Below, piece by piece: positions 27,665-39,555 of a stretch of DNA of 64,000 bases (position 1 is its first letter; every line of letters begins with the position of its first letter). A program made the translations under genes and the position numbers. Under the pieces are notes generated by a model. That model was not told the origin of the DNA and did no database searches. It was given only the letters and a program-made list of their open reading frames with translations. Origin of the DNA: Oenanthe sinensis (taxonomy: Eukaryota; Streptophyta; Magnoliopsida; Apiales; Apiaceae); the NCBI GenBank assembly GCA_028671895.1, contig JAPMAC010000231.1, forward strand, positions 6,474,001 to 6,538,000, written 5' to 3'.

Positions 27665-30575
27665 AAACACTTATAGGAGCATTATTGGCTCGTTTAGACA
27701 TAAAAACAATTCGTATCAATTTGAGACTTCAATCTTAAGTCGTTCGAACTCAAAAACAACTTGTAGCTTTATTCTTGTCTCGTTTGTACATGGAAACAAC
27801 TTGTAAACACTTGTAGGAGCATTATTTGCTCGTTTAAACAAAAAACAATTCATAACAATTTAAGACTTCATTCTTGACTCGTTCTAGCATAGAAACAAGT
27901 TTAGCTTCATTCTTTACTCGTTTGAACATGGAAACAACTTGTAAACTCTTGTAGGAACATTGTTGGCTCGTTTAAACATCAAAACAATTCATAACAATTT
28001 GAGACTTCATTTTTGAATCGTTCTAACTCGCAAACAACTAGTAGCTTCATTCTTGTCTCGTTTGAACATGGAAACAACTTGTTAACACTTGTACGAGCAT
28101 TATTGGCTCGTTCAAACATCAAAACAATTCATAACAATTTGAGGCTTCATTCTTGACTCGTTTGAACTCGAAAATAACTTTTAGCTTCATTCTTGACTCG
28201 TTTGAAGATGGAAACAACTTGTAAACTCTTGTAGGAACATTGTTGACTCGTTTCACATCAAAACAATTCATAACAATTTGAGGCTTCACTCTTGACTCGT
28301 TCGAACTCAGAAACAACTTGTAGCTTCATTCTTGACTCGTTTGAACATGGAAACAACTTGTAAACTCTTGTAGGAACATTATTGGCTCGTTTAAACATCA
28401 AAACAATTCATAACAATTTGAGGCTTCATTCTTGACTCGTTCGAACTCGGAAACAACTTGTAGCTTCATTCTTGACTCGTTTGTACATGGAAACAACTTG
28501 TAAACACTTGTAGGAGCATTATTGGCTCGTTTAAACATCAAAACAATTCATAACAATTTGAGGCTTCATTCTTGACTCGTTCGAACTCGGAAACAACTTG
28601 TATCTTCATTCTTGACTCGTTTGAACTTGGAAAAAACTTGTCAAATCTTGTAGGAACATTATTGGCTCGTTTAAACATGAAAACAATTCATAACAATTTG
28701 AGACTTCATTCTTGAGTCGTTCATACTCGAAAACAATTAGTAGCTTCATTCTTGTCTCGTTCGAACATGGAAACAACTTGTCGACACGTGTAGGAACATT
28801 ATTGGCTCGTTTAAACATCAAAACAATTCATAACAATTTGAGGCTTCATTCTTGACTAGTTCGAACTCGGAAATAACTTGTAGCATCATTATTGACTCGT
28901 TTGAACATGAAAACAACTTCTAAACACTTGTAGAAGCATTATTGGCTCATTTAAACATCAAAATAATTCATAACAATTTGAGACTTTATTCTTGAGTCGT
29001 TCGAATTCGAAAATAACTTGTAGCTTCATTCTTGTCTCGTTTGAACATGGAAACAACTTATATACACTTGTAGGAGAATTATTGGCTCGTTTAAACATAA
29101 AAACAATTCATAACAATTTGAGACTTCATTCTCCACTCGATCGAACTTTGAAACAACTTGTAGCTTCATTCTTGGCTCGTTTGAACATGGAAACAACTTG
29201 TAAACTCTTGTAGGAACATTATTGGCTCGTTTAAACATAATAACAATTCTTAACAATTTGAGACTTCATTCTGGACTCGTTCGAACTTGGAAACAACTTG
29301 TAGCTTCATTCTTGACTCGTTTGAACATGGAAACAACTTGTAAACTCTTGTAGGAACATTATTGGCTCGTTTAAACATAATAACAATTCGTAACAATTTG
29401 AGACTTCATTCTTGAGTCGTTCGAACTTGGAAACAACTTGTAGCTTCATTCTTGACTCGTTTCAACATGGAAACAACTTGTAAACTCTTGTAGGAACATT
29501 ATTGGCTCGTTTAAACATCAAAACAATTCATAACAATTTGAGTCTTCATTTTTGACTCGTTCGACCTCGGAAACAACTTTTAGCTACATTCTAGACTCGT
29601 TTGAACATGGAAACAACTTGTCGACACTTTTAGGAACATTATTGGCTCGTTTAAACATTAAACCAATTCATAACAATTTGAGGCTTCATTCTTGACTAGT
29701 TCGAACTCGGAAATAACTTGTAGCTTCATTATTGACTCGTTTGAACATGGAAACAACTTCTAAACAGTTGTAGGAGCATTATTGGCTCGTTTAAACATCA
29801 AAATAATTCATAACAATTTGAGACTTTATTCTTGAGTCGTTCGAATTCGAAAACAACTTGTAGCATCATTCTTGTCTCGTTTGAACATGGAAACAACTTG
29901 TAGACACTTGTAGGAGAATTATAGGCTCGTTTAAACATAAAAACAATTCATAACAATTTGAGACTTCATTCTTGACTCGTTCGAACTTGGAAACAACTTG
30001 TAGCTTCATTCTTGACTCGTTTGAACATGGAAACAACTTGTAAACTCTTGTAGGAACATTATTGGCTCGTTTAAACATAATAACAATTCGTAACAATTTG
30101 AGACTTCATTCTTGAGTCGTTCGAACTTGGAAACAACTTGTAGCTTCATTCTTGACTCGTTTGAACATGGAAACAACTTGTAAACTCTTGTAGGAACATT
30201 ATTGGCTCGTTTAAACATAAACACTTATAGGAGCATTATTGGCTCGTTTAAACATAAAAACAATTCGTAACAATTTGAGACTTCATTCTTAAGTCGTTCG
30301 AACTCAAAAACAACTTGTAGCTTCATTCTTGTCTCGTTTGAACATGGAAATAACTTGTAAACACTTGTAGGAGCATTATTGGCTCGTTTAAACATAAAAA
30401 CAAGTCGTAAGAATTTGAGACTTTATTCTTGACACGTTCGAACTCGGAAACTTGTAGCTTCATTCTTGACTCGTTTGTACATGGAAACAACTTGTAAACA
30501 CTTGTAAGAGCATTATTGGCTCATTTAAACATCAAAACAATTCATAACAATTTGAGGCTTCATTCTTGACTCGTT
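27665..30575 (+). repeat. Mixed HOR-C and HOR-A satellite between the duplicates
   Basis: The first 0.7 kb is HOR-C-like (CGAGCATTATTGG with GTTCAAACATC near 28,093, as at 26,281). From about 28,320 HOR-A variants return, including the TTCGAATTCG marker at about 29,000 and again at about 29,840, an 840-bp spacing of exactly six monomers. A partial monomer at about 30,215 (ACATAAACACTTATAGG) marks a deletion of most of a B-C-A stretch. Confidence 0.75.
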
Positions 30576-33144
30576 CGAACTCAGAAACAACTTGTAGCTT
30601 CATTCTTGACTTGTTTGAACATGGAAACAACTTGTTAAGACGTGTAGGAGCATTATTGGCTCGTTTAAACATCAAAACAATTCATAACAATTTGAGGCTT
30701 CATTCTTGACTCGTTTGAACTCGAAAATAACTTTTAGCTTCATTCTTGACTCGTTTGAACATGGAAACAACTTGTAAACTCTTGTAGGAACATTGTTGGC
30801 TCGTTTAAACATCAAAACAATTCATAACAATTTGAGGCTTCATTCTTGACTCGTTCGAACTCAGAAACAACTTGTAACTTCATTCTTGACTTGTTTGAAC
30901 ATGGAAACAACTTGTTAAGACTTGTAGGAGCATTATTGGCTCGTTTAAACATCAAAACAATTCATAACAATTTGAGGCTTCATTCTTGACTCGTTTAAAC
31001 TCGAAAATAACTTTTAGCTTCATTCTTGACTCGTTTGAACATGGAAACAACTTGTAAACTCTTGTAGGAACATTGTTGGCTCGTTTAAACATCAAAACAA
31101 TTCATAACAATTTGAGGCTTCATTCTTGACTCGTTCGAACTCAGAAACAACTTGTAACTTCATTCTTGACTTGTTTGAACATGGAAACAACTTGTTAAGA
31201 CTTGTAGGAGCATTATTGGCTCGTTTAAACATCAAAACAATTCATAACAATTTGAGGCTTCATTCTTGACTCGTTTAAACTCGAAAATAACTTTTAGCTT
31301 CATTCTTGACTCGTTTGAACATGGAAACAACTTGTAAACTCTTGTAGGAACATTGGTGGCTCGTTTAAACATCAAAACAATTCGTAACAATTTCAGGCTT
31401 CATTCTTGACTCGTTTGAACTCAAAAATAACTTTTAGCTTCATTCTTGACTCGTTTGAACATGGAAACAACTTCTAAACACTTGTAGGAGCATTATTGGC
31501 TCGTTTAAACATCAAAACAATTCATAACAATTTGAGGCTTCGTTCTTGACTCGTTCGATCTCGGAAACAACTTGTATCTTCATACTTGACTCGTTTGAAC
31601 TTGGAAACAACTTGTAAAATCTTGTATGAGCATTATTGGCTCGTTTAAACATGAAAACAATTCATAACAATTTGAGACTTCATTTTTGACTCGTTCTAAC
31701 TCGAAAACAACTAGTAGCTTCATTCTTGTCTCGTTTGAACATGGAAACAACTTGTTAACACTTGTACGAGCATTATTGGCTCGTTCAAACATCAAAACAA
31801 TTCATAACAATTTGAGGCTTCATTCTTGACTCGTTTGAACTCGAAAATAACTTCTAGCTTCATTCTTGACTCATTTGAACATGGAAACAACTTGTAAACT
31901 CTTGTAGGAACATTGTTGGCTCGTTTAAACATCAAAACAATTCATAACAATTTGAGGCTTCATTCTTGACTCGTTCGAAATCAGAAACAACTTGTAGCTT
32001 CATACTTGACTTGTTTGAAAATGGAAACAACTTCTAAACACTTGTAGGCGCATTATTGGCTCGTTTAAACATCAAAACAATTCATAACAATTTGAGACTT
32101 CATTCTTGAGTCGTTCGAACTCGAAAACAACTTGTAGCTTCATTCTTGTCTCGTTTGAACATGGAAACAACTTTTAAACACGTGTCGGAGCATTATTGGC
32201 TCGTTTAAACATAAAAACAATTCATAAAAAATTTTCATTCTTGATTCATTTTAACATGGAAACAAGTTTAGCTTCGTTCTTTACTCGTTTGAACATGGAA
32301 ACAACTTGTAAACTCTTGTAGGAACATTGTTGGCTCGTTTAAACATCAAAACAATTCATAACAATTTGAGGCTTCATTCTTGACTCGTTCGAACTCAGAA
32401 ACAACTTGTAGCTTCATTCTTGACTTGTTTGAACATGGAAACAACTTGTTAAGACTTGTACGAGCATTATTGGCTCGTTTAAACATCAAAACAATTCATA
32501 ACAATTTGAGGCTTCATTCTTGACTCGTTTAAACTCGAAAATAACTTTTAGCTTCATTCTTGACTCATTTGAACATGGAAACAACTTGTAAACTCTTGTA
32601 GCAACATTGTTGGCTCGTTTAAACATCAAAACAATTCGTAAACAGGCTTCATTCTTGACTCGTTTGAACTCAAAAATAACTTTTAGCTTCATTCTTGACT
32701 CGTTTGAACATGGAAACAACTTCTAAACACTTGTAGGAGCATTATTGGCTCGTTTAAACATCAAAATAATTCTGAACAATTTGAGGCTTCATTCTTGACT
32801 CGTTCGAACTCGGAAACAACCTGTATCTTCATACTTGACTCGTTTGAACTTGGAAACAACTTGTAAAATCTTGTATGAACATTATTGGCTCGTTTAAACA
32901 TGAAAACAATTCATAACAATTTGAGACTTCATTTTTGACTCGTTCAAACTCGAACACAACTAGTAGCTTCATTCTTGTCTCGTTTGACGATGGAAACAAC
33001 TTGTTAACACTAGTAGGAGCATTATTGGCTCGTTTAAACATCAAAACAATTCATAACAATTTGAGACTTCATTCTTGAGTCGTTCGAACTCGAAAACAAC
33101 TTGTAGCTTCATTCTTGTCTCGTTTGAACATGGAAACAACTTGT
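30576..33144 (+). repeat. Satellite HOR-C segment, duplicate 2
   Basis: Copy of 25,091-27,664 at an offset of 5,485 bp, falling to 5,480 after a 5-bp loss at about 32,638 (CGTAAACAGG against CGTAACAATTTCAGG). Nearly all private variants are shared, including the degenerate AAAAAATTTTC stretch and the CTAGTAGGAGC form. The duplication is recent relative to divergence among monomers. Confidence 0.88.
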
Positions 33145-33296
33145 CAACACTTGTAGGAGCATTATTGGGTCGTTTAAACATCAAAACAATTCATAAAAAT
33201 TTGAGGGTTCATTCTTAAATAGTTCGAACTCGGAAACAACTTGTAGCTTCATTATTGACTCGTTTGAACATGGAAACAACTTGTAAACTCTTGTAG
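33145..33296 (+). repeat. Short HOR-A remnant next to the retroelement
   Basis: At 33,145 the HOR-C duplicate stops matching its partner and the sequence switches to HOR-A variants (TTGTCAACAC, TATTGGGTCG, AATTTGAGGG, CTTAAATAG). The satellite runs in phase to the end of TCTTGTAG at 33,296, inside sub-repeat A, and then breaks into retroelement coding sequence. Confidence 0.8.
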
Positions 33297-34261
33297 CCTA
33301 TGTGGTGGATACTGAGAAGGAGCCAGTTCAATTAGAAGATGTTCCTATAGTCAATGAATTTCCCGACGTGTTTCCAGATGAATTGTCAGGTTTACCTTCC
33401 GATAGGGAAATAGAATTCTCTATTGATTTAGCTCCAGGCACTGAGCCAGTTTCCAAAGCTCCATATAGGATGGCGCCAGTTGAGATGAAAGAGTTGGCGA
33501 GTCAAATACAAGATCTCTTGGATAAAGGAATTATAAGGCCTAGTGTGTCCCCCTGGGGAGCACCAGTATTGTTTGTTAAGAAGAAGGATGGAAGCATGAG
33601 ATTGTGCATAGATTACCGAGAGTTAAACAAGCTAACCATCAAGAACAAGTACCCGTTGCCGAGGATCGACGATCTTTTTGACCAGCTGAAAGGAGCCGAA
33701 TGTTTCTCAAAAATTGACTTAAGGTCCGGATACCATCAACTCAAGATCAAACCTGAAGATGTATCTAAAACAGCATTCAGAACAAGGTATGGACACTATG
33801 AATTTTTGGTTATGGCTTTTGGATTGACCAATGCCCTAGCAGCGTTTATGGATCTGATGAACAGAGTCTTTAAGAAGTATTTAGACAAGTTTGTGATTGT
33901 TTTCATCGACGACATCCTGATATATTCCAAGTCAGAAGAAGAGCATGCAGATCACTTGAGAATTGCTTTAGAGACTTTAAGAAAGGAAAAGCTGTATGCG
34001 AAGTTTTCAAAATGTGAATTTTGGCTGAAGGAAGTACAATTCTTAGGTCATGTTGTCAGCAAAGAAGGCATTAAAGTTGATCCGGCAAAGATAGAAGCAG
34101 TGATGAAATGGGAAAGACCAAGGACTCCAACAGAAGTCAGAAGTTTTCTGGGTTTAGCAGGATACTATCGAAGATTTGTTCCAGATTTCTCAAAGATAGC
34201 TACCCCTATGACCAAGTTGACCAGGAAGAATGAAAAGTTTGTATGGAATGAAAAGTGTTAA
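33297..34261 (+). pseudogene. pol: Chromovirus pol fragment: reverse transcriptase
   Basis: Open from the satellite junction to a TAA at 34,259-34,261. In residue numbers counted from 33,302, the linker before RT contains NEFPDVFPDEL (18-28). The RT core follows: PYRMAP (54-59), GAPVLFVKKKDGSMRLCIDY (86-105), the first catalytic Asp in KIDLRSGYHQ (D139), and the FIDD catalytic box (201-204, D203 and D204 intact). The thumb region FLGLAGYYRRF is at 282-292. Family members normally have Pro in NAPAAF; here residue 179 is Leu (33,836-33,838). The 5' part of the gene is missing, so there is no genuine start codon. The stop interrupts the connection to RNase H and the frame continues unchanged after it. 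In life this enzyme copies the element's RNA into DNA; this copy cannot make a full polyprotein. Confidence 0.93.
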
Positions 34262-35695
34262 GAAAGTTTTGAAGAGCTAAAGCGGAGATTAGTATCTGCC
34301 CTAGTGTTGGTATTACCTAATGATCAAGGAAATTTCGTTATCTACAGTGATGCTTCTCACAAAGGCTTGGGATGTGTTCTGATGCAACATGGGAAAGTAA
34401 TTGCATATGCTTCCAGGCAGTTAAGACCTCATGAATTGAAGTATCCTACACATGATCTGGAATTAGCTGCCATTGTGTTTGCACTGAAGATATGGTGGCA
34501 CTACTTATATGGAGAAAAGTGTGAGATTTATACTGACCACAAAAGTTTAAAGTATTACTTTACTCAGAAAGAGTTGAACATGAGACAGAGAAGATGGTTG
34601 GAATTGATCAAAGACTACGACTGCACGATTAACTATCATCCAGGCAAGGCGAATGTTGTAGCAGATGCTTTAAGTAGAAAGGAAAGATTGAATATAATGG
34701 TTTCATCTGAAGAATTGATCAAAGAGTTTGAGAAATTGGAAATAGAAGTATGTGGTTCTGATTCAGTGGAAGAGATGGTGTATACAATGACTTTTCATCC
34801 AGAATTATTAGAAAAGATCAAGAGATGTCAAGAACAGATGATGAGTCAAGACAGAGCCAAGTTGACTGGAGAAGAGTTAACAAGTCAGAAGGACGGTAAA
34901 AGAATCTTTAGGTTTTCCTCACGAATTTGGATCCCTAATGTTCAAGAGCTCAAGAATGAAATTTTGCATGATGCACATAGTTCAAGATACTCTATTCATC
35001 CAGGAAGCACAAAAATGTATAAAGACTTGAAGGAAAATTTTTGGTGGCCCAACATGAAAAGAGATGTGGTAGAATGGATCAGTAAATGTTACACGTGCCA
35101 GAGAGTCAAAGCTGAACATCAGAGACCCAGTGGATTTTTGCAACCACTAGAGATTCCAGAATGGAAATGGGAGAATCTTGCTATGGATTTTGTAATAGGT
35201 CTGCCAAGGACTAAGGCTAATCATGATGCTATTTGGGTAATAATAGACAGAATGACCAAGTCAGCGCACTTTCTACCGATCAACGAAAGATTTTCACTGG
35301 ACAGGTTGGTTCATTTGTACCTGAAAGAGATTGTTATGCGACATGGTGTTCCTGTATCAATAGTGTCTAACAGAGACCCGAGATTCAATTCAAGATTTTG
35401 GAAGAAGTTTCAAGAGTGTTTGGGAACAAAGCTGAATATGAGTACTGCATATCATCCTCAGACAGATGGCCAGAGTGAAAGGACAATTCAGACCATTGAA
35501 GACATGTTGAGAGTTGGTGCCTTGGATTTTGAAGGAAGTTGGGACGAGCACCTACCGTTAGTGGAGTTTTCATATAACAACAGCTATCATGCCAGTATTG
35601 GGATGCCCCCGTATGAAGCTCTATATGGAAGAAAGTGCAGATCACCAGTGTGTTGGAATGAATTGGTGAGCGTAAGATTTTGGGTCCAGAGTTAG
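34262..35695 (+). pseudogene. pol: Chromovirus pol fragment: RNase H and integrase
   Basis: Same frame as the RT fragment, directly after its stop. In residue numbers counted from 34,304, the RNase H acidic residues are visible at D16 (YSDAS), E53 (LELAA), D78 (TDHKSL) and D121 (ADALSR). The integrase zinc-binding part has H222/H225/H232 candidates and C262-x2-C265 (CYTC). The catalytic core has D295 (AMDFV) and E392 (QSERT). Exactly 35 residues before E392, where the second catalytic Asp belongs, lies N356 (SNRDPRF, codon 35,369-35,371), so the integrase site is defective. Residue 65 is Trp where relatives usually have Arg in KIWRHY. The true frame is lost at about 35,663-35,667 by a single-base deletion; the last 12 or so codons to 35,695 are out of frame. 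Confidence 0.93.
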
Positions 35696-36012
35696 TTCAA
35701 CAAACTAAAGAAAAGATTGAGTTGATTCAGAAGAGATTGCTAGCTGCTCAAGATAGGCAAAAGAAGTATGCTGACCAGTCAAGGAAGGATATGAATTTTG
35801 AAGAAGGTGACCAAGTGTTGCTAAAGATTTCTCCTTGGAAAGGTGTTAATAGATTTGGCAAGAAAGGAAAGCTTAATCCAAGATATATAGGACCTTTTGA
35901 AGTTTTGAAGCAAGTTGGAAGAGTTGCATATGAATTGGCTCTACCACCGCAGATGCAGCACATTCACAATGTTTTTCACGTATCTATGCTTAAAAGTATA
36001 ATCCTGGTATGA
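35665..36012 (+). pseudogene. pol: Chromovirus integrase C-terminal region, frameshifted
   Basis: Continues integrase after the one-base loss, in a frame that reads GPELVQQTKEKI from 35,683. It holds the integrase C-terminal domain conserved in gypsy elements: FEEGDQVLLKISPWKG, the RYIGPFEVL box, VAYELALPP and HNVFHVSMLK. The frame is lost again in the A-run at 35,992-35,995, after which only a few wrong codons lead to a TGA at 36,010-36,012. Together with the stop at 34,259 and the first frameshift, this leaves no continuous Pol. Confidence 0.9.
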
Positions 36013-36221
36013 GTCATGTAATAGAGTATGAACCCCTAGAGATTCAACCCGATTTGTCCTATGTAGAACAGCCTGTAGAGATTCAAGATCATAAGGATAA
36101 GATTTTAAGGAATAAGTCTGTTAGGCTTGTAAAGGTTTTGTGGAGAAATCCTCGAGTTGAGGAATCCACCTGGGAACTTGAGAGTGAAATGCTCGAAAAG
36201 TATCCTTATTTGTTTACTTAG
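35994..36221 (+). pseudogene. pol: Chromovirus C-terminal chromodomain fragment
   Basis: Third reading frame after the second one-base deletion, ending at a TAG at 36,219-36,221. It encodes the tail of Pol with VIEYEPLEIQPDLSY, then VRLVKVLWRNPRVEESTWELE and EKYPYLF. The LVKVLWRN...EESTWE pattern is the conserved core of the integrase-fused chromodomain in Del/Tekay chromoviruses. In active relatives this domain is thought to bind methylated histone H3 and steer integration into heterochromatin. That fits the element lying in a satellite array, but this copy is not translatable as a fusion. Confidence 0.85.
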
Positions 36222-36245
36222 GCTGATTCTGGGGACAGAATCCTT

Positions 36246-36260
36246 TTAAGGGGGGGAGAA
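36246..36260 (+). promoter_or_regulatory. Polypurine tract (plus-strand primer)
   Basis: A purine run (AAGGGGGGGAGAA after TTTT) lies immediately 5' of the TGTA that opens the 3' LTR. The position and composition are those of the RNase H-resistant primer for plus-strand DNA synthesis. Confidence 0.92.
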
Positions 36261-36870
36261 TGTAACGATCGAGACATTTATATATATTTGATTAATATGA
36301 GTTATAGTATTTATGTGTTCCAATGTGACAAGAGGTGATATATGATCTTTTTATATGTCTAGTTGACTGCCTGTTTGACCGCATTATGCTTAAGTGTTTT
36401 AATTAAGTGGTTAATTGATTTTCAATGCTTAATTGAGTAACTGTTTGATTTTTTATAAAATTATTGGTGTGTCCAATAATTATGAAATTTTATATGTAGC
36501 TTCTATGTGATTTTAGAGACTTTCTAAAAATAGTGATGTATTTAATTCTAGTCCCAGTGATTTTATATAAATCTTTTATTCCTGTTTTATTCTAGAGATA
36601 TTACTCTTCTAAATTCCATATTTAATTATTGGAATGTCCAAAAATCATGAAATCTTCTCCAAAATTCTCTTTGGATATTCAGAAAGGTTTTAAAAATAAA
36701 ATTTTATTTTATTTGAGCACTAAAATAGTTTAAGGATTTTTCTACTCTTATTTCCATTTAAAGTGCCTAAACTTCCCCGATTTTTAGTTAATTATTGATT
36801 CATCAGAAAAATATTTTAAAAACATGGGTGAGCTTATATCATGTTCTTGATTTTAAAAATATAAAACTTA

Positions 36871-36880
36871 TTTATATAAC
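36871..36880 (+). promoter_or_regulatory. Candidate LTR TATA box with pyrimidine-rich leader
   Basis: TTTATATAAC is followed about 85-190 bp downstream by a CT-rich stretch (36,965-37,062), a composition common in plant 5' leaders. A second candidate is the TA run at 37,154-37,169. The U3/R boundary cannot be placed from one LTR, so this is only a candidate. Confidence 0.3.
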
Positions 36881-37281
36881 CTTTTTTCACCAAAATTCGA
36901 TTTATTAATTGATTAATTCCAGAAAAATAGCAATGTGAAATTACTACTTTACCCCTGCTTTTGTTAAAACCTGCAGCACCCACTTTCTTTCCCCTTGCTC
37001 TGCACCAGTTTGCCCAGGTCTCGTTCTCTCTCATTTTTGGGCGATTCTTGCTTTCTTTTGATTTCCATGGCAAAAACTCGACTAACTAGCATGTTCTTGA
37101 CCTCTTTATAGCTTGATTATTGCTTATATGCTTCTCTTGTTCACTGCATGTAACTATATATATATATAGATGTGCCGTATGTTGATATGTATAATCAAAG
37201 TTGCATGCAAGACTGGGTAATGATGGATTGTTGCTCTTAATTCCTGACTATGCTATATTTTGTGATCGTAAACAATAATAG

Positions 37282-37386
37282 ATGGGTCTGGTGTTGAGAA
37301 ACCGGAACAAAATCCAGCACTCCACTGGAACCGAGTCACCAACAATGATTCCGGTGAGTTGGTGTTACGGCGATGATGTGTCTTGA
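37282..37386 (+). other. Small open frame of 34 codons in the LTR
   Basis: ATG at 37,282, TGA at 37,384-37,386, in a locally GC-richer patch. It begins MGLVLRNRNK. I recognise no domain. A good splice-donor sequence, CCG|GTGAGT, lies inside it at 37,351-37,359, after codon 24. It could be an upstream frame in the element's leader, or chance. Confidence 0.2.
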
Positions 37387-39555
37387 GCCCTTATATAATT
37401 TTAGTACTAGTTGTAGCTGTTTTGATTGCTGCATGCTATAACCTTGATTAGTGTTGTGATTTCCGAGTTATATAAAGATTTTCCGGTGATGGCTTCGTGT
37501 TTTTGGTTCGGGAAATGAGCTATGGTTTTAATTAATAAGCAAAGATGTAATTGTGCAGCATGGGTTGTAATTTAATTAAATTGCATGTAAAATTATAGTT
37601 CGTTTTCCATTTTTCCGATTTGATTGGTAATTTTCCGGCGAGGACTTGATTTTGTCGAGTATGTATGCATGTTTTCCGGCTTGTAGTAATGTGCCTTAAG
37701 CTTAATTTGGAAGATATCAAGTTAGTGGAGCTACATTAATTGATATAAATTGTATTAAGGTTAAATTCTATTTTTAATGAAATTTGCGAATATATAATAA
37801 TTATGCATATAATTATATTCGAAAATAAAATTTTATGATTATAATATGAGGTTTGATGTTATGTAATAATTGCTTGAGTACTTGGGATTGTTACCTATGT
37901 GGACTAATTATGCTTGAATTAAGATATGTATTTGAGTAATAAGTTTAAGTGGTAATTGCTAGGTGAATATAGTCATTTAAAATAAATTGTTGGATATTAG
38001 TAATAATCAAAAATTTGGTTAGATTGAAAAATGTGTTAGTTGCATATTGAACTTGGCCAATTGCTGCAATTTCTCTAGCATTAGTTGCCATTCGAATATA
38101 TGCATACCTATTATGTTCGAATTTGGACTAATAGCAATATAAATTTAACTTGGTTTAATGCTAAATGCCATGTCTAGATAATGAGCTAATGGTTTTTGTA
38201 CTTGTATATAGTAGTTTGGATGAGATGTGAAAAATTGTGTATATATGGCTTGAAGTAGTAACTATACAATTATGTTAATTTAGTTGTGATAATTGCTAGA
38301 AAATTTCTTGGTTATGTATATGTGTCTAAATGAAAATGTGAATTGATTTTGTAACCACGCGAGTACTTGAAAGCTTTGTATTGCAGTAACATGATTTGAA
38401 TATATAATAATATATTCGAATCTTTATAATTAATTAAGCAATAGTAACGTTACTTGTGCAATTGTATAGACATTTCTTTGTATGGCATAGACTAGAGATA
38501 ATATGTGATTGGTTGTGTATATATATGATTGAATGATTGTTTGGGTCGGTTGTATTCCGACAGGTAGCTCCAATTACAGGGGAAGTGCTGCCAAAATTTT
38601 CTAAAACTAAAACGACTTTGTAAAATATTATTGGCACACCACTTCTGTATAGGAAAGACTATCAGTCAAGAATACTGTGAATCAATATATGTGTCTATGT
38701 GCTATTTGCTTGCCAGAGTAGAAGTGATTAAATGGTAGAGTATGTCTACTATATATGTGTTAAGGGGTGACATTAACGAAAGGGTAGAATAGTTAGACGT
38801 TAATGAGAACGTCGAGTGTATAAGATGCTGATATAGTATTATTTATGTGTAGCTACGAAAGACGTTGAAGTGAAGGACAAGGGAAAAGCTAAAGTAGAGA
38901 GTTAGTGTCTAGTGTAGGTGATCTACCTGTTCAGCAGCTGTAGCATTCCTTTTTGAGGCAAGTAACTACTGCCTAATCTCTTTTAACTTAAGCACTATTT
39001 ATGAAATGTTTTATGACCCTGCAATTATGTTATCTTATTTCAACTGTTTTAAGCTATAGTCCCTTATTTTAACTGTTTTACTTAAACTGCAACCTTGTAT
39101 CAGTTTCTAATTGCACTTTAACCTTTTCAATCCCTGAACTGTAATTGACAACTTATAAACTAGTTTTAAAAATCTTAAACCAGTGACCTTGAATTGTGAC
39201 TTATGCTATCACCATTTTCTTAACTATGTTTACTTGAACTTTAATTCTGAACTTACCCTGTTGCTATTGCCTTACTACTGTTACAATTAAATGCCTTACA
39301 ACTGTTTTCAAAACTTCTTGTTATACCTGTGAATTGACCCTGCAACCTGACTTTACTACTATAACTTGGTTTTGGTCCCTAGTTCAAGATTTCTGCCTAC
39401 TTTATTACAACAAAGACTTGTTTTGAGATTTATCCTGGAATAAAATTTACCTCTGTCTAATGATCTTTAAAGTGGATTTAAATATGAAATCCGACTTTCA
39501 AGAAGTCTTTTTCATCAAATGATTTGGTAATTTTAAAAAGAAAGGTTTTGGTTAT

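Noticed and set aside
2877..29213. 73-codon forward frames beginning at TTCTTGAGTCG-type sites (2877, 5935, 8994, 13953, 24661, 28992)
   Set aside because: Same reason: they recur at one HOR-A position, lack an ATG, and are translations of the repeat.
1..33296. CRISPR-like array of regularly spaced repeats
   Set aside because: The intervals between conserved 8-mers are themselves repeats and not unique spacers, there are no cas genes, and the context is a plant satellite.
35385..35963. Antisense frames within pol (35,385-35,645 and 35,748-35,963)
   Set aside because: Shadows of the integrase sequence on the other strand, with no family resemblance.
36834..38637. Antisense frames of 62-79 codons in the LTR
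   Set aside because: No recognisable motif, AT-rich low-complexity translation, no conserved context.
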